This document shows positions 33,579 through 44,340 of a stretch of 64,000 nucleotides of DNA, piece after piece; position 1 is the stretch's first letter, and each line of letters starts with the position of its first letter. This DNA comes from Exophiala sp. HKRS030 (taxonomy: Eukaryota; Ascomycota; Eurotiomycetes; Chaetothyriales; Herpotrichiellaceae). A program made the translations under genes and the position numbers. The notes beneath the pieces are model-generated. The model searched no databases, had not been told where the DNA came from, and saw nothing but the letters and a program-made list of their open reading frames with translations. The stretch spans positions 6,882,001 through 6,946,000 of the forward strand of contig JAHWDD010000002.1 in NCBI GenBank assembly GCA_023897205.1, written 5' to 3'.

Positions 33579-34344
33579 TCTCTCAACGACACACAAGCTG
33601 CATGACGATCGGGCTACAAGGGCAAGATTCAGCGGAGATGGACTTCTGTGAACCGGACATTTCACGAGCGGGTCATGCGTATCATCCACCGAGCAATTTC
33701 TATCTAAACAAAGCTGAACTGAGGCCTCTTTCTCGACTTTGAGGCGGCGGTCGTGTCAGGAATACAGCAATGGAGTGGGGAAGACAGGCGAAGGACCAGA
33801 ACCTGGCAGAATTCTTATCATCGCATTGAATTATAGATTCATCATGGGCTTGCATTAGAGTATCATCAACACAATAACGCCAACGCCCGGATAGGGAGCC
33901 TTAATCATGGAATATCTTCATCCCATATATTCATACTTTGTTCATATCACTGCCGCTCTTAATACTCAGAACAACTTGAACAAGCAAAGGTGTTGCTGTG
34001 CCAAGAACTGGAGACGGCCTCTCCATTTGGATGTGTCCCCATTGCCCCAGTCCATGCACACACGCCTTTTTTCTTCTCCGCATTGACTTTTTTTCTTTTT
34101 GAATATTGACTCACGACAAACACGACACTGGTTTGGTATCAATCTTCTTATACTCACCATTCATAATCATTTCTGCCGTTCTCTCCAGAATCAAAAGTCA
34201 CTCACCCATCAGTGAAAACCTTTGGGTTCAAATCCGCATCAAGCGTATTCACTACATCCCCCACAGCCTTGTTGACGTCATTGTCCCTTCGTTCAGTTAC
34301 ATCGGCCAACCTTCATTGAACCCACTGCATATTCCCACACCACC
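33579..34344. other. Intergenic, promoter of the aminotransferase
   Basis: An AT-rich flank is followed by a T-rich then CA-rich leader before the ATG at 34345. A B-box-like GGTTCAAATCC near 34226 lacks a paired T stem. Confidence 0.5.
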
Positions 34345-35706
34345 ATGCCTGACCGTTCAGAAGTCGCCTACTTTGGAGCTGGGCCTGCTCCCCTTCCAAC
34401 TCCCGTCATTGAGGAAAGCGCAAAAGCCTTCATCAACTTCGACAACACAGGGCTGTCCTTGGCTGAAATCTCTCATCGTTCTCCCACAGCAAACAAAGTC
34501 CTCGCCGATGCCAAGGAAGCTTTGGCCAAGCTATATGATATCCCAACCGACGAATATGACATCTTCTTCATGCAAGCCGGTGGCACTGGCGAATTCAGCG
34601 CTGCTCTACAGAATCTGGTTGGAGCGTGGATTGAACGAAGGCGAAGAGAAGCTGTCGCCGATCTCGGCTACGGAAAGGAAGCAGAAGTACTCGAACGTGT
34701 CAAGAAGGAGGTCGAGACTGAATTGAAAGCTGACTATCTGGTCACTGGTTCATGGTCGTTGAAAGCGAGTCAGGAGGCTACGAGACTGATTGGAGCCAAG
34801 TATGTCAATGTCGCGGTTGATGCGAGAAAGAGCAACAACGGCAAATTCGGAGTCATCCCCCTGAAAGTGAATGGAAGTTGTCGCCCAAGAGTGCTCTTGT
34901 CTATTATTGTGACAACGAGACTGTTGATGGGGTTGAGTTCCCTGGCTTTCCGGCCTCACTGGAAAATAAATCTGGAGATGACGATAAGATTGTGGTGGCA
35001 GACTTCTCCAGCAATTTCCTTAGCCGGAAGATCGATGTCAGGAAGTATGGTGTGATCTTCGTACGTTCTCAGAGCCCACGCATATCAGTCATCATGCTAA
35101 CCATTATCTCAGGGCGGTGCACAGAAGAATCTCGGAATCGCAGGTATCACAGTCGTCATCATCCGCAAATCACTACTTGAGCTCGTCCCACCACCAACAT
35201 TCTTGCATCAACTATCCTCGATCCTGCCGACCTCAGGAGCTCTGCCACCTATTATGTTCTCCTTCTCAACCATAGCAGCCAACAACAGTCTATACAATAC
35301 CCTCCCAATCTTCAACCTCTACGTCGCCACTCTCGTCCTGCAGAGCCTCGTCTCAACATTCGGCGACAAAAAGGTCGCTGGCCAAGAGGAGATCGCCAAC
35401 CAGAAAGCCAAATTGATCTACGACACATTGGACGCCTATCCTGATTCCTACCACGTTGTACCAGACAAAAACGTCCGCAGCAGAATGAACATCTGCTTCC
35501 GTATCATTGCAGGAAAGTCCGACGACGGGTTTAAGCCAGACGAGGCCAAGGAGAAGGCTTTTCTCTCTGGAGCAGAGAAGCGTGGCCTTTTGGGTCTGAA
35601 AGGGCATCGTTCGGTTGGTGGCATCCGAGCCAGCAATTACAATGCTGTTCCCCTGCAGAATGTGCAGAAGCTGGCTGATTGGCTTGCCGAGTTTGCAAAG
35701 TCGTAG
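34345..35706 (+). CDS. SER1: Phosphoserine aminotransferase (SerC type), frameshifted as given
   Basis: Exons 34345..35060 and 35113..35706 (52-nt intron GTACGT..CAG). PLP-dependent class V aminotransferase that makes 3-phosphoserine from 3-phosphohydroxypyruvate and glutamate in serine synthesis. Marks: YFGAGPAPLP start, AGGTGEFSAALQNL, VYYCDNETVDGVEFP, VVADFSSNFLSRKID and the PLP lysine in GGAQKNLGIAG directly after the splice site; the C-terminus RSVGGIRASNYNAVP is typical. The frame breaks at the C5 run 34857-34861. Adding one C gives GVIPPESEWKLSPKSALVYY and an uninterrupted 436-residue protein (1310+1 nt). As given, translation would end near 35055. It is a sequencing indel or a recent lesion. 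Confidence 0.93.
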
Positions 35707-36008
35707 ATTTTTTCCCCCTAATGGCAGGATTGCGAAGGCCGTGTCGTGTAGAGACGACCGGCCTGTTCTCCAGATTGAAAGAGTTCTCAACAACTATAGA
35801 CTGGACGTCACCATGACCTTAAAAAGCAGGATGTTAACCAGGATGGACCTTATTCGATACATTGTTCCTAGCTACCTAGTCTGTTTCGCTCAATGTGCCT
35901 GAATGATAAAACCCACTGTACCCTCGGTCTATACATGCAGACTAACATCCCAGAGAAGCCTATACCAGCCTCTTCCCTTCCAATACTTCCCCTCTGCCCG
36001 TCCTCTCC
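35707..36008. other. Short convergent intergenic region
   Basis: This is the shared 3' flank of the aminotransferase (+) and peptidase (-) genes. Nothing else is seen. Confidence 0.5.
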
Positions 36009-37478
36009 CTACTCACCCCCAAGAAACTCCCACACTGCCAAAGCATGTGTCCTCACCACAGCCAGAAACTCATCTATACTAACCCTCTCATCCACGGCGG
36101 CCGCCATCGTCTCGGGACTAACCCCAAATACATACGCAGGTACACCATGATAACGCCAAAACTTCGCATCCGTCGCACCTAGACTCGGTATCGCGACCGG
36201 CTTCCTCCCCGTGACTGTATGAGCAGCATTCTCCAATGCCTTGACCATATCGTGGTTCGGCGAACAATGACTTGGCGGATTCGAGGCTGCTTCCTGCACG
36301 GCGTAGGAGACACTGGTTGCAAACTCACGCTGGATCAACTCGTTGATCTTCCTCAACACCACCTCCTTGACCAAACCAATCGGCAATCTGATATCCGCCT
36401 CCAACACACAGCGGTCGGGGATCATGTTGACCTTGATGCCGCCGTTGATCGTGCCGATGTTGACCGTCGGCTTCATGACGCTGTCGACTGCACCAGGGCC
36501 CATGATTCCGTCGATCGTCCTCCTGACTTCCTCTTTACTCAGCTGCCGCTTGATCTCGTCGTCCCAATCCGGCACGATGCTCTCAACCACCTCGACCAAT
36601 CTGACCACGAATCGTGCCGCGATCCGGTTCGCACCCTCGCTGAGATGCGTGTATGCTCCATGCACCCCCTTACATGTGATGGTGAAGGTGATGCGCAACG
36701 TCCCTTTCTCGCCGAAGCGGATCGACTGCAACCCTCCAGGCTCGGCGTTGATCATGACATCGCCCTTCCATCTATCTCTATCCCTTCTTCCACCCCCATC
36801 CGCCTCCTCCGACGAGTCCGACCCTCCTTGCTCCAACAACCAACGACTCCCGAACCTCCCACCCGTCTCCTCATCACTGACCAGCGTCAAGGCCACGCTG
36901 CCCTTCCCACCTGTCCGTGCAAACTGCTCGCGATGCCGGAACAGATATGCATATGCGATGACGCTCGCCGCCGTGCCGGCCTTCATATCCACGCCGCCAC
37001 GACCATGGATATACGTGCCATCGTTGAAGCCCGACCATGGACCGCCGTGCGTCCACTCGCCGTCGCGAGACGCATCGACAGGGAATACGTCGAGATGGCC
37101 ATTCATGATGACCCGTGGTGCTGATCCTGGTCTTGATTCTGGTAATGCACTGTCTGTCCTACCCTCCTCGCCCCCGTTCCCACCCTCTAAACCTTTACCA
37201 CCATCACCACCGTCACCAGCAGCCTGTCCACCCAGTCCACGCTCGATCAGTGCAGGACCAACGACAAAATCACAGACGAGATTCGGCCTGGTGTCGCCAT
37301 CGGGACAGACCCTCTCAACAAGCACGCCGAACGACGCGAGATACTCGGCCAAGACGTTGGCAGCCTCGAGCGTCTCGCCCGGTGGATTCGGCGACGGCGC
37401 TTGGATGAACCGTTGTAGTAGAGCGACGTGTGCGTCGCGGTCGGCGCTGAGGTTGGCGAGGAGCTCGGATTTGTTCAT
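36009..37478 (-). CDS. M20 family metallopeptidase (ArgE/DapE/ACY1-like)
   Basis: A single exon encodes 489 residues. Di-zinc amidohydrolase marks: NGHLDVFPV (metal His128, Asp130), GRGGVDMKAG (bridging Asp164), SDEETGG (catalytic Glu203, metal Glu204) and NAEPGG (Glu246); the dimerisation domain (about 260-390) contains GVHGAYTH and PTVNIGTINGG. The C-terminal metal His normally found near the end is not obvious; GVPAYVFGVSPE occupies that region. Two low-complexity inserts interrupt the catalytic domain: a Gly/Asp/Glu-rich loop at about 82-119 and a Ser/Glu/Gly-rich loop at about 217-235. There is no signal peptide, so it is probably cytosolic. The family hydrolyses N-acyl amino acids or small peptides; the substrate cannot be told. 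Local GC is higher than in its neighbours. Confidence 0.88.
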   Translation of the reverse strand: MNKSELLANLSADRDAHVALLQRFIQAPSPNPPGETLEAANVLAEYLASFGVLVERVCPDGDTRPNLVCDFVVGPALIERGLGGQAAGDGGDGGKGLEGGNGGEEGRTDSALPESRPGSAPRVIMNGHLDVFPVDASRDGEWTHGGPWSGFNDGTYIHGRGGVDMKAGTAASVIAYAYLFRHREQFARTGGKGSVALTLVSDEETGGRFGSRWLLEQGGSDSSEEADGGGRRDRDRWKGDVMINAEPGGLQSIRFGEKGTLRITFTITCKGVHGAYTHLSEGANRIAARFVVRLVEVVESIVPDWDDEIKRQLSKEEVRRTIDGIMGPGAVDSVMKPTVNIGTINGGIKVNMIPDRCVLEADIRLPIGLVKEVVLRKINELIQREFATSVSYAVQEAASNPPSHCSPNHDMVKALENAAHTVTGRKPVAIPSLGATDAKFWRYHGVPAYVFGVSPETMAAAVDERVSIDEFLAVVRTHALAVWEFLGGE

Positions 37479-38996
37479 TGTTTTTTCAGTTCGTGGATTC
37501 TGGGTCGGCGTGCCTGTTGGATTGGGCTGTGCAATATAGCGTAGTGATCAACGAGAGGGAAAGAGAGTGAGAGAGAAAAGGTTGAGAAAGACGGAGCGAC
37601 GAAAAGTCGTTGGTACGTGGCGCTCAGAACTTCAGACTGAGTTCAAATAATGATTTGCTTAACTGTTCGACGACACAGTCAATCCTCGGCCAAGCGATAC
37701 ACAGATATCATTCCCCAAATCATAGCCTTCATTCGAATAGGTAAAGCCCAAATGTCCCGAGCAAGCTGCAGCACTGTGCACTGTACACTTTGCAACCAGG
37801 AAAACCCTCCGAAGGGAGAGAATTCAACAATTCCTAAAATCTCGAGTAAGAAATAGATCGATGGAAGTGACTTAGAGTGATTACAGCTTATGGATTGAAT
37901 AGCCTTGTTGTCGGTACGTAGTCAACTAACTAGTGGAATCAGGATTGCTTCCACCTTTCATCGGGCTTGAAGACGGAATCATGAAATCATGGAAATCATG
38001 GAAAAATGCTGGTCGTTGACTCGTCGGCGTCGACTTTGGACTCTGGAGAAATTGCTAACGGTTTGGAATCGGTCCATCGGAGATATATCGTATATCATAC
38101 ATCTAAGAAAAGAGTTGCAGGCGTCGGACATCTCGGCTAGAGATCAACCCGAACTTGAGACATATGTCTAACTAATGTAAGTACTTAGGTAGTTGTTAGT
38201 ATATTGGTTAGTGTGCTATGCAGGATATACTTGGGTATCCATTTGCAATGGACATCCGTGCGGCAGCCCGAAGCGCTCCCTTGGGCCCTCTGTTGCTTCT
38301 ACGAGTTAGTTACAATAACTTGGGAATGCTACTTGAAGGTGGGTACCTTAGCCTGGTCATGTTATCAAGGAATACTCTGAAGGCAATGTTGTGTGGGTTC
38401 ATCGGTGTTCGGACAACTTGTCCTTGGAATGATAATTGAAATGAAGATTCCTTACAATGAATTCTCTGTGGCTCTACATCAAATCTCCAAAAAATGGTCA
38501 TCAAAATATCTAACTTCAATTTTCCACTGGTAATCTGCATTTCGCGATAAATCTCGATCCAGAGATTCTATCCTTCAAACTTGCTCTCACCTCAAGAAAA
38601 AGTCGTTCAATTCGTATCAAAATTAATCCATCGATCAAGTTCTTCTCATGTTCGGCATGTCCATGTGTCCAATACTCGATACTCGACATATCAATGCTTG
38701 CTGAAATGCTATCAGAGTGTACATTCTTTCCAAAGAAGAAATCGCTCAAGACGCTCAAAATTGTGCATAGGAGACAGGGAAATAGGTTCGCTGCATCTCT
38801 TTCGGTATATTGTTCGTTGATTCGTATTTTCGTTGGTTCATAATATAATGTTGCCTTTGGACAATGGAAGGATTTGTCGGCAAGTATGGAATGTGCATTC
38901 CAGGAACATAAGTTGCAAGTTATAGATCCCACTTGTGGAGGGATCAAGGTCCAAACACAGATTCGAATATAACAAAAGTGTTGACTTTCGTCCGCT
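37479..38996. other. Intergenic, no gene seen
   Basis: This holds the peptidase promoter and the 3' flank of the DUF8035-like gene. A 237-residue minus frame (38516-39229) overlaps the real last exon in another frame and is rejected. Confidence 0.45.
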
Positions 38997-41083
38997 TCAG
39001 CGTCTCCAGACAGGTGGTGGAGGTGGTCGACCACCTCTGTAAACGATCTCACGTTCGATATATCTGTCTTCTTCCCTATCCCATTCTTGACGAGGCCGAG
39101 GAATAGGTGGTGGAGGTTCGATCGCGAGAGGTCTCGGTTCAATTCTTGGAGGTGGTAAGACTCGGTTCTCCCATTCCATTTCCTTAGCTCGTCTTCTACG
39201 CTCTTTCCGGATATCTTCCGACAGACCAACGAGCCTAGCCATATCTTCCTGTAATACCATTAGCGGATTGCCAGACACGATGTGAGCAATAGGGGAAAAC
39301 TTACGTATCGCAAATATGCAATAATATAGTAAAAGTCACTGGTCTCCTCGAATTCATACCCCATTTCTTGGATGGCTTCTTTGACAACGAGATCTTTGGT
39401 AACCTCCGTCCATAATCCATCTGTAGGATTGCCTTCTCTACCATATCGTCGACCAATTTCACCGTTTTGGGCCGGTAAGGGACGAGGTTCAGGGATGGGA
39501 GGAGGTAGGGGCCGACCAATTTCATTTCCATAACCTTCCTCAACACCATCAGGCATAAACTTGCTTCGTCGGACACCGTTGAATCTTTGCCAAGTGATCT
39601 CCTGGGCTCCTCCCCCTGCTCCATCCATACGAACACGATTGGTGCCTGGGGGTACATCCACAAGAGCCCAATCCTTGGTGGCTCCATGATAAGCTTCACC
39701 AACATATGCTCGTTCAAGAGCTTTATTGTTGTAGTAATCTGCTTCCTCTTGCACATCGCGATCGTAAGCACGACCACGTGCAGGTGCAGGGTCGTAGTAA
39801 GGTTCACGGATTGGCGGAGGTGGTGAATGGTGAGCGACACTTCTAGCTGGTCCTTCAGCTCGATCGATGATAATATCTTCATTCTCGGTACGACCATTTC
39901 GAGTCTGAGTTCGGCTAATCTGAATTCGTTCCTCTGATCGATTTCGAACAGTAGAGGGGATAGGTGCGGGTAGAGGCGGACTTGGTGGAGATGGTGGACG
40001 CTCGACAACCCGAGGTCTTGTGGGAATAGAGACTTCAAAGCCATGATCGATATGCCGATGATGAGTAATGACTTCTTGGTGGATGGTAGGAGCATGGATG
40101 ATCTGTGGTTCTGGCACGGGAACTGGTGCAGGAGCACGAACAGAAGCCGATGATATGGACGGGGATCTTGAGCGAGAACTCTTCCGGATGATAATTTCTT
40201 GTCGTTCTCTCTCCCCGCTTCGTCCTCTGGTCTCGTCCCTTCGAATTACGATTTCCTGGTTTGAACCGCTGCTGGATCGTCGTGCACGGGATCTTGCTCG
40301 TTCGTGAGATTTGGGCCTGCCCAGAGTGTAATCATCCCGACCACGAGTGTCTATCTTTTCCTCCTCTCGGCGTATAATGATTTCATCTCGATCAACCTCA
40401 CTTCTAGCGGGTCTTCTGTCAAAATCACTTCGTCTGACAGAAACCATATCGTCGTCATCAAATCGGGGACGGCGTTCAGTATCTTTCTCCTCCCTGCGAA
40501 TGATGATCTCGTCCCTGGATGTGTTTACCTCTCTCGGTGGAGGAGGCCTTACATCTCGTACACCTTCGTCTTTCCTGATGATGATTTCTTCACGCTCTCG
40601 CTCTCTCACAGGTGGCGTATATCTCCTGTCGGGCTCTCTCTCATCACGGCGGATGACGATCTCTTCCCGCTCAAAGTCTCGCTGACTCTCCCGCACACGT
40701 GGTGGGGGTCTCGATTGGGATTCTTCCCTCCTCTGAATGATGATCTCTTCCTTCTCCACCTTACGTTCGGGTTCGGGAGAAGGCGAACGTCGACGACGAG
40801 GGACATACTCGATATCTTCTCGCTCGCGTGCTCGGAGCACAACGGGGCCGGCAGTTGTCCGGCCATAATCCTCCCTCATAAAGGAAGGGGTGTTGCTAGC
40901 CCTCTCTCGAACATCTTCTCGGATGATGACTTCTCGTTCTCGTTCCCGTACTGGAGGAGGGGCTGCTCGACGGTATTCAATGTCTTCATCGGTGTATCGA
41001 TCTTCATAACCTCGTCGACTGCCTCTGGAGGAATATTCTCGTCGATCGTCGTAGACTACGTCATCATAGCGGCGTCCTGCCAT
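38997..41083 (-). CDS. DUF8035-like Arg/Glu-rich protein with EIIIRR repeats
   Basis: Exons complement(39305..41083) and complement(38997..39248), with a 56-nt intron (GTAAGT..CAG), give 676 residues. Residues 1-330 are charged low-complexity sequence containing about nine degenerate copies of an R-x-EIIIRR-[DE]-E motif (REEIVIRRDE, RDEIIIRREE, RQEIIIRKSS). A Pro-rich middle follows. The conserved folded region (about 450-640) runs from ALERAYVGEAYHGATKDWAL through RFNGVRRSKFMPDG to FYYIIAYLRYEDMARLVGLS, matching the pattern of the ascomycete DUF8035 family. The end is Pro-rich. There is no membrane helix. Function is unknown; the repeats look like beta-strand-forming or binding segments in a disordered chain. 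Confidence 0.85.
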
Positions 41084-42075
41084 TGCAGGTTGGGAGAAGA
41101 TGACCTCTCAGAAAGTAGGAGTGTCGGATGTGCGGGCTGAGATGGAATGGTAGAAATCCAGATGGAATTGTCGATGTGATTGGGCGGGCAAAGAAGACAC
41201 AAGATGTATTCTAGAACAATCAAGTAGAACAGTACTAATAGGGGTATTTCAAAGAATCATCGATCATAAAGAAGTCAAAAAACGATATTTCAACGAGGTT
41301 TGGGTTGGGCAGCAGGTTCAGAAGGTGGATTCAAGCTGAGTTGAGGGCAAGGAGGGGGGCATTTAATGTGGTGAGAAGCACGTGGAGCCAGCTAACGGTA
41401 AGGGAAAGTGTGTAACTGCCAACCTGGAGTCACGTACGGAGTAGTTAGCACCTGCCTACGTTAACTACCTACGGTAGTTAGTTAGTTGGTAGTGCCACTG
41501 CTACCCACCCACAGTCACCACAAACAAAGTACGCCCTACCCACGAGACACCTCGATTGCAGGCATGATAGACTGTCAAAGAGTACCGGGCATGGCCATGG
41601 TGGGCTGCACTCTTTTGACTTGAGTCTTTAGGCCCAATAATCATCATCCAGGCAGTTCGCAGTCACAACTGAAGAGCACTAAGCTGGTTAATGGTCCCAA
41701 AACCGTCTGTGACTTGGCCACCAACTGGGCCTGTTTGGCAAAAACTCCCAACCGCTGACGTCGTCCGGCATGCATGCGAGCCCAATCGACCATGTCGGAT
41801 GACTGGCACACCCATGTATTTCATCATTTCTCACCTGCTAGCAAGGAAAATCCGCGCAACCCAGCTTGAGTCCTGATCCAGTTGATCGTGGTGGTCAAAG
41901 GTCATGTGTCATGAGGCTCATCGTAGTAGAAAGGTAGGACTTCACGTCAATGTGACTTTTTGCAGTAGACCATCCACCTGTGATCATCAACATGGTCTTT
42001 CGCAAACACCGTCTTCTGAACTCCAAATCCTAGACAACATGGAAAAACAGCCCGTCAGCCCCCTTGACCTAAGGC
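41084..42075. other. Intergenic, promoter
   Basis: This is the promoter of the DUF8035-like gene, including a TACGGAGTA word (41435-41443) and an ACTACCTACGGTAGTTAGTT inverted motif near 41465. No gene is seen. Confidence 0.45.
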
Positions 42076-42312
42076 ATGTACCTGGCGGCTTCAGCCGACG
42101 GCCTAAAACCCAACCTTTTGGGCCTGATCTACAAGTCCGAACGTCTCTCAACCCGACTGTGGATCCCTGTTCGTGCCCAAGCCACAGCCTCGTCCTTTGC
42201 CTCTTCGTTCCCACAGCCAACATACAGAGACATGCTCAAGGTACTGAGAATTTGGACACGGTCGATCATTGAGGCAGGCAAATCAAAAGGTCTTGAAGAG
42301 TACTTTCTGTAA
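42076..42312 (+). CDS. Possible small protein or gene fragment (78 aa)
   Basis: The frame starts MYLAASADGLKPNLLGLIYK, has a middle with RLWIPVRAQATASSFASSF, and ends with a RDMLKVLRIWTRSIIEAGKS segment and a GLEEYFL terminus. Codons favour C or G at the third position, as in the genuine genes here, which is the main support. A stop lies two codons upstream of the ATG, so either this is the whole protein or the 5' part is lost or lies beyond an unseen intron. An ATG at 42039 in another frame (MEKQPVSPLDLR) may belong to an upstream exon. Family not recognised. Confidence 0.35.
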   Translation: MYLAASADGLKPNLLGLIYKSERLSTRLWIPVRAQATASSFASSFPQPTYRDMLKVLRIWTRSIIEAGKSKGLEEYFL

Positions 42313-42917
42313 AGCACTAAAATAGAGGAATGTATTGATTTCTCCTATAGTGAACGACGTGTCCTCATGTCAATTGTACTCTGGGGACTTTTTCCACATT
42401 CCGAGTCTCTGTACAATTTGACTCGGATTCATGGTTCAATAAGACCAACCCTCTACGCTGGAACGCCGTCACTGAGAAAATGACCAGTCCAGACTTTTGG
42501 TCTAGCATGAACTAGTTTCAACTTCATGTCCCGAAAAAACGCCTTGTTGGTGCCCATGACAATCCTCCCAGACCCAGATTAAACCTGGGCAGACCATGCC
42601 CGTTCCAATTGTAAATGTACAGGCCCTTTTCAGAAACGCCTTTCTGTGTCACACTCCAAACCTGCAGATCGTCGATACTGGCGATCAAAAGAAAGACAAT
42701 TGTCATCGTGAGGTCGTTCAAGCAGTTCGTAAAAGCTTTTCGCGTTGTAGCGTCACCTCTGGTGTCCCAGGTGATCGTAGATGAACCTCGACAGCCGAGC
42801 TCTCCAGACACTTCCAAGTGTCGTGAGCTGTAATGCCTGTGCATGCTATAATCTGGATGAATTAGTCATTAATGGTATTTGTTGACAGTATCAAGAATTG
42901 CTTCTTGGTGAGTTTCC
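42313..42917. other. Intergenic, no gene seen
   Basis: This lies between the 78-residue frame and the last exon of the WSC gene. Overlapping short frames on both strands have no support. Confidence 0.4.
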
Positions 42918-44340
42918 TCAAGTATCTGGATTAGCAACCTGTGTTCATCACTGATTAGCCAATGTTAGTCAACGCGACGTGGCATTTGCTTACTCTCAGC
43001 TGCCTTGAGTAATCCTGATTGTCTTGCAAGGATACATCGCTTACGCGACCTTCATCGTGGATGTACAGAGCATACGGGTTAAGTCTCTGGTCTGTACCCA
43101 AGCTACGACGGTCGAAACCAGAAGAGGCAGTATCGGCACTTCGAGGATCGCCACCAGTAGGCACACCTAGAGTGTTGATTCGAGGAGCTTTATTCCCGAG
43201 TAATCCTGCAGACGACATCTGACTAACTTGCCGTGAAGGAACATTGTTTGATGGTGATGAGTCTCCTGTGCGAGCCATAAAAGCACTCTCTGGTCTGGTG
43301 GAATCTTGGCTGTTCTGACGGCGTCGACGAAGCCACAGCCAGATAGCAATCGCAATGATTGCAATTACTCCTAGCACAACGCCCAAGACAATGCCAACGA
43401 CTTTGCCGATATTGGAGCCATTGCCCCCAGAGGAGGATTGCCCTAGGGTCGCGTCTGACGTGGCAGTAGGAGGTGGCGTCACTACTACGGTTCGAACTTC
43501 GCCTGTGACGGTTGTAATGCTAGTGTAGACTTCAGTCTGCTGACTTGAGCTTGGCGCTGATGTCGTGATGGAAGAAGAGGTAGCGGACGATCGCGTCTGG
43601 CAAGTGTCAGCAGCTGTCTTGAAATCATGTGTGGAGATTGATATTGGGTGAAGGACGTCTTCGAGGAAATCAGAGGGTTAAGGAACAAGGGTAGGGGACA
43701 ATCATACCGTTGACCTTGATGAGGTCGAGGACGTAGCTCTGGAAGAACTTGAAGAGCTAGTCTCTACGGTACTCTGAGATGGTCCAACGGTTACTACAAG
43801 TGGGGAGGTGGAGGGAGAAGTTGTTTGGGTCGTAGTAGAAAAAGACGTAGAGCCAGAACCAGGTATGAAAGTACTAACCGAAGTTGTTCTGGACGATGTA
43901 GCAGAGCTACCCCCTAAGGTCCCAGAGGGAGTCCCAGGGCTCAGAAGGAAATATCCGTAGAGGCCTTGGTCAGTTGAGCCGCACCACTCGCTTGGATAAC
44001 CGGGACATGGTTGGTTGCAATCAGATGTGCTGACTTGCTCCTCGGGAATATAGTTGGAGCACCAGCAGTCGTTGCCCTGCAGGACTGCAAACGCATATGA
44101 ATTTATGCAATGCTGCTGACATTCTCCATTGGATTGGTAAGGGTAATTGTCTGTTCATGTTAACAATGCCCTGACGGATTTGCGGTGGGGCGACTCACAT
44201 GCGGGATACGATCCAGCGTTGTTCTCTGGAGAACAGTAAGAGATATCCAGGCCATGGATCTGAGTAGCCAGAAGCAATGCCAGAAAGATATTCAATGAGA
44301 TTTTGTCAAAACTTGTATGAATCCCCATGTTGGTGAACAT
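42918..44340 (-). CDS. WSC-domain single-pass membrane protein
   Basis: Exons complement(44199..44340), complement(43708..44150), complement(43597-adjacent 42994..43596) and complement(42918..42938) give 402 residues. After a signal peptide (SLNIFLALLLATQIHG) comes a Cys-rich WSC domain (DISYCSPENNAGSYPAYNYP, then GECQQHCINSYAFAVLQGND and CWCSNYIP), a Ser/Thr-rich stalk likely to be O-mannosylated, one membrane helix (KVVGIVLGVVLGVIAIIAIA), an RRRR stop-transfer and a 125-residue cytosolic tail. This is the layout of Wsc-type cell wall stress sensors, which signal through Rom2 to Rho1; other WSC proteins look similar, so a sensor role is inferred. The final 21-nt exon (VANPDT) is inferred from a GTAAGC..ACAG intron with a good branch site. 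A second start at 44328 is possible. Confidence 0.82.

Noticed and set aside
34218..34240. B-box-like GGTTCAAATCC suggesting a tRNA
   Set aside because: The flanking bases do not form a T stem, and no acceptor or anticodon arm is found at the right distance.
36219..37539. Long + strand frames of 301 and 398 codons
   Set aside because: They are mirror frames of the high-GC M20 peptidase gene, whose motifs are all on the minus strand.
38516..39229. 237-codon open frame on the minus strand
   Set aside because: It overlaps the real last exon of the DUF8035-like gene in another frame and continues into its 3' flank; composition is not protein-like and no domain is visible.
40304..41140. 278-codon + strand frame with hydrophobic stretches
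   Set aside because: It is the complement of the Arg/Glu-rich repeats of the DUF8035-like gene.
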